NCBI GenBank assembly: GCA_039931435.1
Contig: JBDTRY010000039.1
Span: forward strand, 1 to 23,267
Length of the DNA: 23,267 bases
DNA from: JBDTRY01 sp039931435
Lineage (GTDB): Bacteria > Acidobacteriota > Thermoanaerobaculia > Gp7-AA8
Direction: 5' to 3'
Shown here: piece by piece, positions 1 to 7,152 of the stretch
How positions within the stretch are numbered: the first letter of the stretch is position 1
How the letters are laid out: the number at the start of each line of letters is the position of its first letter
Made by a program: the position numbers and the translations under genes
Notes under the pieces: generated by a model
Seen by the model: only the letters and a program-made list of their open reading frames with translations
Databases searched by the model: none
What the model was told of the DNA's origin: nothing

Positions 1-1
1 G

Positions 2-370
2 TACCGTACGAACCTTGGGTTCGCTGCGGCCACACTGAACGGCACGAACGGCATGACCCTCCGTGTAACTCTGAGAGGTCAGAACGGAGCGGGAATCGCC
101 ACCAAGGACTATTTCGTCGGCGGCGGCAGCTTCCAGCACATTCAGTTCAGCACCGAGAACCTCACCAACGAGACTTTCGATATCGGCTCTGCCGACTTTC
201 AGATCGTCTCTGGAAGTGGCGCGGTCATTCCCTACGCCTCGGTGATCGATAACATCACCGGCGACGCGGTCTTCGTCGAAGGTCTCTTTCCACCGAGTCC
301 TTCGATCTCAGGCAAGACTGCTACGACAAACGCCTTCCGCGCTCTTTTTGATCAGCTGCACAATCGCTGA
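2..370 (+). CDS. 3' end of a secreted protein with a YRTN...YASVxDN C-terminal module (5' truncated)
   Basis: The reading frame is open from base 2 and ends at TGA 368-370, so the start lies outside the window. The first visible residues are YRTNLGF and the end of the module reads YASVIDNITGDAVFVEG, followed by a tail of about 30 residues. The same pattern (YRTNVG about 90 residues before YASVVDN.SGDAIY) occurs twice in the M36 protease at 8859-12305, so this is the last half of the same beta-rich module. I infer an extracellular or surface protein whose N-terminal part, perhaps an enzyme, is not visible. The module's function is unknown to me; a surface-anchoring or secretion-sorting role is possible. 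An in-frame ATG at 53 is internal and not the real start. A strong terminator follows directly. Confidence 0.75.
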   Translation, partial: YRTNLGFAAATLNGTNGMTLRVTLRGQNGAGIATKDYFVGGGSFQHIQFSTENLTNETFDIGSADFQIVSGSGAVIPYASVIDNITGDAVFVEGLFPPSPSISGKTATTNAFRALFDQLHNR

Positions 371-390
371 AGACCACATCTCGCATCAGG

Positions 391-425
391 AGAGGAGCTC
401 GCAACCGCGGGCTCCTCTTTCTTTG
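391..425 (+). terminator. Rho-independent terminator of the first gene
   Basis: Bases 392-402 pair with 407-417 over 11 base pairs (one T-G wobble) around the tetraloop AACC, and A391-T418 extends the stem. The stem is GC-rich and is followed by TTTCTTTG. It starts 21 bases after the stop codon at 370. This is the best intrinsic terminator in the window and separates the first gene from the lipoprotein gene at 457. Confidence 0.85.
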
Positions 426-456
426 TCCTGACCTTTCGGTGTGAGACGATCCGTGA

Positions 457-765
457 ATGTCCCGGCCAAGGTTCGCTCTCCTGTTCATCATTCTCGTGGT
501 GCTCACAGCGTGTCCTGGCGCCGAGGATAGCCAGGAAGAGAAGACCTACGACCTTCGCGGAACGATCGTGTCCCGTCTTCCGGAGCGGAACTTCATCACG
601 GTGAATCATGAAGCCATTCCCCAGGTCATGGAGCCAATGACGATGGCCTATGAAGTGAAGGGTCAGAAAGTGACAGACCTTCCTCCCGACGGAGCTCACG
701 TCAGCGCCAGATTGCACATCACCGGTGACGGATACTGGCTGACGAATGTGACGACGATCCGCTGA
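457..765 (+). CDS. Copper-binding CusF-like lipoprotein
   Basis: 102 residues. The N-terminus is a lipoprotein signal: hydrophobic stretch to residue 17, then LTAC with Cys19 as the likely lipidated residue, so the mature protein sits in the cell envelope. The core has the small beta-barrel pattern of the CusF / copper-binding family: GTIVSRLPERNFITVNHEAIP, then a Met-rich EPMTMAYEV segment. In this family a HEAIPGYMPAMTM-type motif is typical and its Met and His residues bind Cu(I) or Ag(I). Here His50 and the two Met of MTM are kept. I infer periplasmic copper handling, possibly supplying cytochrome oxidase assembly. No copper pump or SCO protein is adjacent. The gene stands alone between a terminator and a repeat pair. 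No good Shine-Dalgarno site precedes the ATG. Confidence 0.72.
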   Translation: MSRPRFALLFIILVVLTACPGAEDSQEEKTYDLRGTIVSRLPERNFITVNHEAIPQVMEPMTMAYEVKGQKVTDLPPDGAHVSARLHITGDGYWLTNVTTIR

Positions 766-767
766 GA

Positions 768-829
768 GCTTTCACCGGCCTCGCGGCCGGGGCTACGTCT
801 CTGCCGCCGGCTTACGCCGGCTCAGGATT
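768..829. repeat. REP-like repeat, copy 1 of 2
   Basis: A 62-base unit repeated at 860-921 (92-base period) with four or so differences. It contains two hairpins with four-base loops: CCGGCC/GGCCGG at 775-790 and GCCGGC/GCCGGC at 806-821. It begins two bases after the stop codon of the copper-binding lipoprotein and lies between two convergent genes, a typical place for REP elements, where they can affect mRNA 3' ends. Confidence 0.8.
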
Positions 830-859
830 GCCGGAACGAATTATCCAGGTGCGTCTTCC

Positions 860-921
860 GCTTTCACCGGCCTCACGGCCGGTGCTACGTCTCTGCCGCC
901 GGCTTACGCCGGCTCGGGATT
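860..921. repeat. REP-like repeat, copy 2 of 2
   Basis: Second copy of the 62-base unit at 768-829, same orientation, with both palindromes intact (the first loop is TCAC instead of TCGC). The 30-base spacer 830-859 is not part of the repeat. Apart from this pair, 766-998 holds nothing I can call a gene. Confidence 0.8.
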
Positions 922-998
922 ACGAGGCGAATTCTCGAGCGCGGGATTGCTCCGGCATCCGCTCAAGGCACTGGCGAGCGCTCAGGAAAGGTGCCGCG

Positions 999-2261
999 TC
1001 AATCCGTCTGGATCGGCCCGAACAGAACCAGGGGCACCAGGGCTCCGCTCGCCATCGACGTCACGCCCGTCTCCATGACGGCGAAACCATTTGCACGGAT
1101 CATGGACGTCGACACCCCGGAACCCTGAGCGGACATAGGAAGAGCGATGAGCTCACCATCGCGGGCTACGACACGCACGCGCTGGTAGGCGCGCCGATCG
1201 CCCCGGCTTCTGAGTACTCCGTCCAGCTTCCCAATGACCGTGGGCGGGATGAGGTCGTGTTTCTGCCCCATGGACTTACGGAGCGATGGACCGACGAACA
1301 GCAGGAACGAAACCATGCAGGAAACAGGATTTCCTGGAAGGCCAAAAAACAACCGTTCGCGCAGCGTGGAGAGCACGACAGGCTTGCCCGGTTTCATCGA
1401 AACCTGCCAGAACCTCGTGGACGCTCCCAGGGCGTCGAGGGCGTCCTTCACGAAATCGTAAGCCCCGACGGAGACGCCGCCGGACGAGATGACGAAGTCG
1501 GACTGCAGGGCCGCCTCTATCGTCTGGATCGTCGCTTCCTTCGTGTCCGCAGTGATTCCCATGGTGAGCGGCAAAGCGCCAGCCTCCCGGGCCAGAGCGG
1601 CCAGCGAATAGGAATTCGAGTTCACCACTTTTCCCGGGGCGAGGGGTTCATCGATTTCCACGACCTCGTCGCCTGTAGAGATGATTGCCACCGTCGGGCG
1701 TCTGCCAACGAGAACGAGCGGCTTCTGCACACTGGCCAGTACTCCCACTTCGGCCGGCCCGAGCCGGGTGCCGGCAGTGAGAACGACGCTGTCCCGCGTC
1801 ATGTCTTCTCCACGGCTGCGGAGGTTCGCCCGCGCTGCGACCGGCACGTTTACCTGCACGGACTGTGAACCGGCATCTGTCAGCTCAACCGGAACGACCG
1901 CGTCTGCCCCCGGAGGAATGAGCGCGCCGGTCATGATGCGGATGGCCGTTCCCGGGTCCACATGTTTCATGGATACCGTACCCGCCGGAAGGTCTTCGAT
2001 CACGCGAAGAGTGACAGGCTTCGCCACCGATGCATCGGCAACGTCTGACGATCGCACCGCGTACCCGTCCATGGCAGTGTTGTCCGCCTCAGGGATGTCG
2101 CGCATCGATCTGACGTCCTCGCGGAGCACGCGTCCCAGAGCTTCGACCAGCGGGACCTGTTCCGTCCCGAGCAAGCCCACTTCGGCCAGCACGCGCTGCT
2201 GCGCTTCCTCGACGGGGATCATGCGGTCGTCGCGTGCTGTGGACTGAAATGTGGAAGGCAT
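999..2261 (-). CDS. moeA: Molybdopterin molybdenumtransferase MoeA
   Basis: 420 residues from ATG at 2261. MoeA inserts molybdate or tungstate into adenylylated molybdopterin, the last common step of Mo/W cofactor synthesis in the cytosol. Visible family landmarks, in order: NTAMDGYAV near the N-terminus, SRGEDM, a MoCF-binding core with ISTGDEV, SSGGVSVGAYDFV, MKPGKPVVL and GLPGNPVS, then a C-terminal beta domain ending ANGFAVME...VPLVLFG. The frame stays open to 2366 inside moaD, but that upstream part has no family similarity. ATG 2222 (MIPVEEAQ) is the other candidate start; neither has a clear ribosome site. It is the last gene of the AOR-moaD-moeA unit, so it may serve the tungsten or molybdenum enzyme next door rather than be the cell's only MoeA. 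Confidence 0.93.
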   Translation of the reverse strand: MPSTFQSTARDDRMIPVEEAQQRVLAEVGLLGTEQVPLVEALGRVLREDVRSMRDIPEADNTAMDGYAVRSSDVADASVAKPVTLRVIEDLPAGTVSMKHVDPGTAIRIMTGALIPPGADAVVPVELTDAGSQSVQVNVPVAARANLRSRGEDMTRDSVVLTAGTRLGPAEVGVLASVQKPLVLVGRRPTVAIISTGDEVVEIDEPLAPGKVVNSNSYSLAALAREAGALPLTMGITADTKEATIQTIEAALQSDFVISSGGVSVGAYDFVKDALDALGASTRFWQVSMKPGKPVVLSTLRERLFFGLPGNPVSCMVSFLLFVGPSLRKSMGQKHDLIPPTVIGKLDGVLRSRGDRRAYQRVRVVARDGELIALPMSAQGSGVSTSMIRANGFAVMETGVTSMASGALVPLVLFGPIQTD

Positions 2262-2300
2262 CGCCGGAAACGATAGCAGATCGGAAACAGTTGGAACCGG

Positions 2301-2315
2301 AGACTCCAGGAGTCT
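2301..2315. repeat. Perfect palindrome between moaD and moeA
   Basis: AGACTCC and GGAGTCT face each other around a single A, giving a 15-base perfect inverted repeat 13 bases beyond the moaD stop codon. It overlaps a 16-base string (2308-2323) that recurs exactly at 8277-8292, also just past a minus-strand stop codon. Confidence 0.6.
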
Positions 2316-2328
2316 GCGCGGCAGAAAC

Positions 2329-2598
2329 CTAGCCGCCGGCGAACGCCACCAGCAGTTCCACCTCATCGCCGCTGCGCAAGGCTACTGCGTTTTCTCCATG
2401 CACGATCAACTCACCGTTCACGGCGAAGTTGTACAGCTCATCGTTATTCGAAGAGAAATCGGGAAGAGTCCGTTCGAGGACCGACAGCAGTTCGCCGACA
2501 TTGGCCACGGGCGTATCCACGATGACGAACTCGCCGCCGTCACCCCGAAGAGGTTCAGCCAGACGGACGCGCAAATGAAACGGCTCGTTCGAAGTCAC
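2329..2598 (-). CDS. moaD: MoaD-type sulfur carrier (ubiquitin-like, C-terminal Gly-Gly)
   Basis: 89 residues starting at GTG 2596-2598. The fold pattern is that of MoaD/ThiS proteins: an early beta hairpin, a central LLSVLERTLPDF helix, VNGELIVHG, then ALRSGDEVELLVAFAGG at the C-terminus. The terminal Gly-Gly is adenylated and thiocarboxylated in this family to donate sulfur for the dithiolene of molybdopterin. The GTG start overlaps the AOR stop codon (GTGA), so translation is probably coupled. A GGAGG sequence lies about 10 bases before the GTG. The position between AOR and moeA indicates pterin cofactor synthesis rather than thiamine synthesis, which ThiS-like relatives serve. No MoaE is present in the window. 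Confidence 0.88.
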   Translation of the reverse strand: MTSNEPFHLRVRLAEPLRGDGGEFVIVDTPVANVGELLSVLERTLPDFSSNNDELYNFAVNGELIVHGENAVALRSGDEVELLVAFAGG

Positions 2599-4550
2599 GC
2601 CCCGAGGACCTCCAGCAATTGTTCGCGAAAGAACGGTTTCGGCAGTCCCTGTTCGTCGAGGTCGGACAGTTCATAAAAACGTGAAAGCATGGCCTCAAAC
2701 TCACCTCGATCGATCTTCTCACCCTTGTAGGGTCCAGCTTCGATCGGTTCTTCGAACCAGCGCCTGGGAAGTGTGTCGTCGTTTCTGGTGACACCCAGGC
2801 TGGCGTTGATCAGCCGCTCCACACCGTTGATGTTCAGGCCGATCTGATTCAGCTCTTCAGGCGTGAGATCGATCGAACAGACATTCGCCAGCTGAGCCGA
2901 GAATTCCTCCAGGCCCGGGAGCGACGGCGAGTTGAAGAGTTTTGTAGTGAACCGGCACATCCCAACCGAGTCGCCGACGGCGTAGGTGTTCTCGCACACC
3001 CGCACCGCGATCTCTTTTCCCAGGTAGCTGTTTGGTTCGGCGCTGACTTCTCCGCCGTAAAGCTCCCGTTTGAATGCGGGGTCGTCGTTGATCTTGGCGT
3101 TGATCTCGAGCGTTACGCGATTCCGAAGATGATCCATCCCCCGCGTGGCAACGGCCAGCCCGAGGGCGAACGCTTTCAGAATCCGGGCATCGTGAGGATC
3201 GCTCTGAGTCAGGCCCTTGACCGCCATCAGATAGTCCAGCGCCTCCGGAGGGTACTTTCCATTCTGTACGGCGCGGGATGAATCGGCGACGGCATCTCCA
3301 ATCCCTTCGCGCGCGGCAATCATGAAGAGAAGCTTCTCCACCGATTCGAAATTACCCCAGCTCAGATCGATCCCAGCCTGTTCCTTCGAGATCATTCCCC
3401 GCTGATAGAGTTCCATGGCCCAGGCGATGGCCGAGCCGGTCGAAGACGTGTCCAGCCCGAGGTCGTTGCAGATGTTGTTCAAACGGAGCACCTGCGGCAC
3501 TTCCGAGATACCGATATTCGGCCCGAACTTGCCGAGTGTCACATACTCCGGTCCGTCACCTTTCGCGTAGCGATCCTGGGGGACGTGCTCGCAGCCGCTG
3601 AGATCGTTCAAGGGACGGCAGTTCACCGGACAGGCAAAGCATCCATCCATTCCGGGGCGGAACGGATCGATGTTCTCGGCGTCCAGTTTGTCAGTCCACG
3701 TTGTTTCCTGATTGTTCTTCGTTCCCATGGCGCCGAGAAGCCGCGAGGGCTTGTAGAGAAAGGGTGTTCCTCGCGTCTTCAGGGCGTTCTTCACAACGGA
3801 AGTCGAGAGAAGCTTTTTGGCAATGTCGCGATTCGTTCCCTTATGGGGACGAAAGGGAGTGAGATCGGCTGATCGCCCTTCGATGAGGATCGCTTTCAGA
3901 TTGAGCGATCCCATCTTCGCGCCTGGACCACCTCGGGCGTAGACCGCCTTGGGACCAGCCATGATCCCGGCAGAGAGCACTCCGTTCTCTCCCGCGGAGG
4001 TGATGGCTACCAGCCCGAAGTCGCGTCCCTCCTTGCCGTTGAAATCGGCGGAGATCGCCTCTCGCAGATCGATGTTGTTCATTCCTGCGTAACTGGAGGC
4101 GTCGAGAAAATGGGGTACCGCATCTTTGAATCGAAGCAGCGTCCACCGCTTCGCCTTTCCGTAAAGGACGATGTGGTCGATACCGTTCAACTTCTGGAAG
4201 GAGGGAAAGTAATCACCGGCATTGCAGTCCATCAGCACGCCACTCTCCGGCGACCAGGAGGTGCAGTTACCCCGTGAGGCGGAGGGAACCATCGATGTCA
4301 GAGCGCCCGTACCGAAAATGAGAGGAATATCAGGATGCAACGGATAGAGAGAGGAATCGAGCAGATTGTAGAGGAGGAACATGTTCACTCCTCGTCCACC
4401 CAGAAATCGCTCCACCACGCCTCTGGGGATGCAGGCGGACTGCACTTCCTCCCTCTCCAGGTCGACGAAAAACGTCCGTCCCTGCGTCGGAAACTGCTGC
4501 TCTTCAGCCAGTCGCGGGAGCAGGGCAGCAATACGTTCTCGAATAGACAT
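2595..4550 (-). CDS. aor: Aldehyde:ferredoxin oxidoreductase (tungsten/molybdenum enzyme)
   Basis: 651 residues from ATG 4550 (MSIRERIA). AOR enzymes oxidise aldehydes to carboxylates, passing electrons to ferredoxin, with a bis-pterin tungsten (sometimes molybdenum) site and one [4Fe-4S] cluster. Visible: an N-terminal pterin-binding domain with FLGGRGVNMFLLYNLL and FGTGALTSMVPSASRGN; ARGGPGAKMGSLNLKAI; the cluster motif CxxCxxxC at Cys304, Cys307, Cys311; the fourth ligand Cys532 in VGDSVGMC. All four ligands are present, so it is probably active. The frame is open 12 codons further upstream without family similarity. It is followed without a gap by moaD and moeA, and preceded 63 bases away by the binding protein of an osmoprotectant-type importer. 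No small Fe-S or flavin subunit gene is adjacent, which suggests the monomeric ferredoxin-linked type. The aldehyde substrate cannot be told. Confidence 0.93.
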   Translation of the reverse strand: MSIRERIAALLPRLAEEQQFPTQGRTFFVDLEREEVQSACIPRGVVERFLGGRGVNMFLLYNLLDSSLYPLHPDIPLIFGTGALTSMVPSASRGNCTSWSPESGVLMDCNAGDYFPSFQKLNGIDHIVLYGKAKRWTLLRFKDAVPHFLDASSYAGMNNIDLREAISADFNGKEGRDFGLVAITSAGENGVLSAGIMAGPKAVYARGGPGAKMGSLNLKAILIEGRSADLTPFRPHKGTNRDIAKKLLSTSVVKNALKTRGTPFLYKPSRLLGAMGTKNNQETTWTDKLDAENIDPFRPGMDGCFACPVNCRPLNDLSGCEHVPQDRYAKGDGPEYVTLGKFGPNIGISEVPQVLRLNNICNDLGLDTSSTGSAIAWAMELYQRGMISKEQAGIDLSWGNFESVEKLLFMIAAREGIGDAVADSSRAVQNGKYPPEALDYLMAVKGLTQSDPHDARILKAFALGLAVATRGMDHLRNRVTLEINAKINDDPAFKRELYGGEVSAEPNSYLGKEIAVRVCENTYAVGDSVGMCRFTTKLFNSPSLPGLEEFSAQLANVCSIDLTPEELNQIGLNINGVERLINASLGVTRNDDTLPRRWFEEPIEAGPYKGEKIDRGEFEAMLSRFYELSDLDEQGLPKPFFREQLLEVLGA

Positions 4551-4613
4551 CGTCCTGCATTCTAGAACAGGCCCGTAAACGAGCAATTTCCCGCTGGCGG
4601 TCGGGGCTTCCGC

Positions 4614-5492
4614 TCAGCGCTTCAGGAAATCCTCCACCACGAGGCGTGCGTCCTGTTTCTTGCCATCCACCTGGAAATTCAAACGGCGCATCGTGGCGTC
4701 GTCGATCGTTCCCGAAAGTCTGGAAAGCGCAGCGGATGCCCCCGGGCACTTCTCATCGATGTCGGGTCGCATCACCACCGCCGCGTCGTACGGAGGAAAG
4801 TAGTGGCGGTTGTCCTCGAGGGCTACGAGCCCCAGCGAGTCGATGAGCCCGTCGGTGGAGTTCCCGGCGATGAGGTCGGCCTGACTGCTGGCCAGCGCCT
4901 TGTACGTCAGCCCGAGATCCATAGTGCGGGGCGGCCTGGCGAACTTCAGATCGTAGGTTGCCTGAAGTCCCTGATAGCCGTCAGGCCTGGCTGCGAATTC
5001 GGGACCGAACGCCGGCTGAAAACGATCCTGAACGCGGGCAAGGTCGGAGATCGTCTTCAATCCGAACTGCGTTGCGTCCGACTGGCGAACGATCATGACG
5101 AATGTGTTGTTGAACCCCAGGCTTGGCCCCCAGACCAGACCGCGGTTTCTGTAGGCCTGCCGGATGCGGCGATCCACGTCGGTGCGATCCTTGACGATCG
5201 GTTGCTCGAGGATCGCCGTGAGGGCAGTTCCGGAGTACTCCACGTAGGTGTCGAGATCACCGGAAAGCATGGCCTTGTCGGCGACGAACGTTCCGCCCAT
5301 GTTCAGGCGGCGATCGACCTTGCATCCGGCCTTCTCGAGCTGCTGGGAAAGAAGCTCGCCGAGGATCACCGACTCGGTGAAGTTTTTCGATCCGACGACG
5401 ATGGGGCGGTCCGATCTCTCCGTGCCGCAGCTCAGGGTAGCGCAGCTGAGCAGTAGCAGAGGAAGAAGGAGCGAGGAGAGTAATCGCTTCAT
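4614..5492 (-). CDS. Osmoprotectant-type ABC transporter substrate-binding lipoprotein (OpuAC/OsmX-like)
   Basis: 292 residues. An N-terminal hydrophobic stretch ends in LLSCATLSCG, with Cys17 or Cys22 as the possible lipid-modified residue, so it should be tethered at the outer face of the inner membrane or in the periplasm. The rest matches the glycine betaine/carnitine/choline-binding family: VGSKNFTESVILGELL at the start, DTYVEYSGTAL, NNTFVMIVR, LGLTYKALASSQADLIAGNSTDG and LVALEDNRHYFPPYDAAVVM. The ligand is therefore likely a quaternary amine or similar compatible solute, although family members can bind other small molecules. It follows the permease by 100 bases and precedes the AOR gene by 63 bases, all in one direction. 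No Shine-Dalgarno site is evident before the ATG. Confidence 0.88.
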   Translation of the reverse strand: MKRLLSSLLLPLLLLSCATLSCGTERSDRPIVVGSKNFTESVILGELLSQQLEKAGCKVDRRLNMGGTFVADKAMLSGDLDTYVEYSGTALTAILEQPIVKDRTDVDRRIRQAYRNRGLVWGPSLGFNNTFVMIVRQSDATQFGLKTISDLARVQDRFQPAFGPEFAARPDGYQGLQATYDLKFARPPRTMDLGLTYKALASSQADLIAGNSTDGLIDSLGLVALEDNRHYFPPYDAAVVMRPDIDEKCPGASAALSRLSGTIDDATMRRLNFQVDGKKQDARLVVEDFLKR

Positions 5493-5592
5493 GAAGGAAT
5501 GACAGTATTCATCAGAGAGCAGGAAACAGGGAAGGTCCCGGCGGTTTGCGCCGAACTCTCAAATCGCGGTTTCCACGGCGCGGCAGGAGAGT

Positions 5593-6219
5593 TCATTGTC
5601 CCATCTTCGTCGCCAGCCGGCGCTCGACGACAGAGAAGACGGCGTCCGCCAGAAGCGCGAGCAGAGTGGCCGGGAGAGCGCCTGCGAGGATGAGCCGCGA
5701 ATCCACCATGGCCACGCCGCGAAGAATCAATTCGCCCAGGCCACCGCCGCCCACGAACGCCGCGATCGTGGCCAGTCCAATGCAGACGACCGTTGCAATG
5801 CGGATTCCGCCGATGATGGTAGGCATTGCCAGCGGTAGCTCGACCTCTCGCAGCAGCTGCCGGGGAGTCATGCCCATCGCCGTCGCCGCCTCACGCACGA
5901 GCGGATCCACTCCCAGAATCCCGGTAACGGTATTGCGCAGAATCGGCAGGAGCGAATAGAGGACGAGGGCAATGATCGCTGTTCGCGTTCCGATCCCGCC
6001 GATGAAGGGGATGGGAATGAGAAATCCGAACATGGCCAGCGCAGGGATGGTCTGCACTCCGTCCGTCAGGCGCAGGACGAGACGGCCTGCCCGGCGGTGC
6101 CGCGCCGCGAACACTCCCAGCGGAACGGCGATGACAATGGCAGCGCCGACGGAGATGGCCACGATGAGCAGATGCTCACCGGTGATGCGCAGCAGGACCG
6201 ATGGCGAGACTGAACTCAT
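5593..6219 (-). CDS. ABC transporter permease, osmoprotectant type (OpuBB/YehW-like)
   Basis: 208 residues, nearly all hydrophobic, with five or six membrane spans. The first is HLLIVAISVGAAIVIAVPLGV. The cytoplasmic EAA loop, which docks with the ATPase, is visible as VREAATAMGMTPRQLLREVELPLAMPTIIGG (conserved EAA and G). QTIPALAMFGFLIP is the sequence typical of OpuB/OpuC permeases. Length is normal for this subfamily (about 210). The start codon overlaps the stop of the ATPase (ATGA, 6216-6219), so the two are translationally coupled. It forms the membrane channel for the importer with the ATPase at 6216-6959 and the lipoprotein at 4614-5492. Confidence 0.9.
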   Translation of the reverse strand: MSSVSPSVLLRITGEHLLIVAISVGAAIVIAVPLGVFAARHRRAGRLVLRLTDGVQTIPALAMFGFLIPIPFIGGIGTRTAIIALVLYSLLPILRNTVTGILGVDPLVREAATAMGMTPRQLLREVELPLAMPTIIGGIRIATVVCIGLATIAAFVGGGGLGELILRGVAMVDSRLILAGALPATLLALLADAVFSVVERRLATKMGQ

Positions 6220-6959
6220 GAATCTGCCAGTCCGGCACTGCTCACCAGCAGGCGCACCCTCGAATCCCGACTGCTGATGAAAGCAGCGGCAGGATGGTCG
6301 GCGATCAGTTTTCCTTCCTCGAACATGACGATTCTCGGCGCCATGCGCAGAGCCTCCTGAAGATCGTGCGTGACGAAGAGCATGGTCACGGACCGTTCGC
6401 GGCGAAGGGCGTTGAACATCTCCTGCTGTTCCCGTCTGACAATGGGATCGAGCGCGGCGAACGGCTCGTCGCAGAGAAGGATCTCCGGAGCGAAGACCAG
6501 GGCTCGCGCGATGCCCACGCGCTGCTGCTCGCCACCGGAGAGAGTGCGCGGGAAGCGATCGCGGAACTCTTCGAATGGTAGAAGGAGTGCGTTGAGAAGC
6601 CGCCTGGCCTCCGGCTCGACCGTCTTCAGGTCATCCCCACGCAGTCGGGGGACAAGGGTGACATTGTCGTAGATGGAGCGATGGGGAAGCAGTCCAGCCC
6701 CCTGGATGATCGTCCCGATTCGCCTCCGCAGCTGCACGAGGTCCGTAGCCTCCAGGGACAGGCCGTCGACCAGTACGCGGCCGCTGGAGGGCTTCACCAG
6801 GCCATTGATGAGCTTCAGCGCCGTTGTTTTTCCGGCACCGCTGCGTCCCACCAGTGCGACCGATTCCCCCTCTTCCACGTAGAGATCGACGTGATCGAGG
6901 ATGGGCTCCTTGTTGGCCCGCGTCACGGAAACATCCCGAAGTTCGATCGAGCCAGCCAT
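6216..6959 (-). CDS. ABC transporter ATP-binding protein of the osmoprotectant importer
   Basis: 247 residues. All motifs of an ABC ATPase are present in order: Walker A GRSGAGKTT, Q-loop IIQGAGLLP, signature LSGGEQQRV, Walker B ILLCDEPFAALDP, and the switch His in VTHD. The Q-loop IIQGAGLLPH and the short C-terminus without CBS domains fit the OpuBA/YehX type. A GAGAGG ribosome site lies five bases before the ATG. It is the first gene of the minus-strand series and faces egtD across a 193-base divergent region, where its promoter should lie. A shorter transcript covering only the three transporter genes is as possible as one running through AOR and moeA. Confidence 0.92.
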   Translation of the reverse strand: MAGSIELRDVSVTRANKEPILDHVDLYVEEGESVALVGRSGAGKTTALKLINGLVKPSSGRVLVDGLSLEATDLVQLRRRIGTIIQGAGLLPHRSIYDNVTLVPRLRGDDLKTVEPEARRLLNALLLPFEEFRDRFPRTLSGGEQQRVGIARALVFAPEILLCDEPFAALDPIVRREQQEMFNALRRERSVTMLFVTHDLQEALRMAPRIVMFEEGKLIADHPAAAFISSRDSRVRLLVSSAGLADS

Positions 6960-7008
6960 CGCTGCCTCTCATTGTGCACCGGGTCGGCTGGAAGCGATCC
7001 GTCAAGGA

Positions 7009-7021
7009 GTCATAGAATGAC
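7009..7021. promoter_or_regulatory. Possible operator in the divergent importer/egtD region
   Basis: GTCAT and ATGAC form a 13-base inverted repeat with a three-base centre, about 50 bases upstream of the ABC ATPase start and 132 bases upstream of egtD. A second inverted repeat, CGGAGC/GCTCCG, lies at 7045-7061. Either could bind a regulator of the divergent genes. No convincing -35/-10 pair was found here, so this is only a candidate. Confidence 0.25.
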
Positions 7022-7142
7022 CCCCTCAGCAGGAACATCGATCACGGAGCTGGATGCTCCGGGCCCCGCGGTTGCAAGGAGACCGCACACTCGAGGATCA
7101 CCGTCTTCAGCCAGGCACCCGGTTCAAGGGCTCGAAGAACGA

Positions 7143-7148
7143 AAGGAG
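7143..7148 (+). promoter_or_regulatory. Ribosome binding site that fixes the egtD start
   Basis: AAGGAG four bases before ATG 7153. The reading frame is open back to ATG 7054, but this strong site, together with the match of family residue numbering from 7153, decides the start. Confidence 0.8.
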
Positions 7149-7152
7149 CTCC

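Noticed and set aside
828..1868. Long plus-strand open frame of 346 codons
   Set aside because: It lies antisense to moeA, starts within the REP-like repeat, and its peptide is rich in Arg and His with no family features; it reflects GC-rich antisense bias.
7045..7061. CGGAGC/GCTCCG hairpin upstream of egtD as a riboswitch or attenuator
   Set aside because: The stem is only six pairs, without a T-run or alternative pairing that I can see.
7054..7152. 33-codon upstream extension of egtD
   Set aside because: The strong AAGGAG site and the family residue numbering both support ATG 7153.
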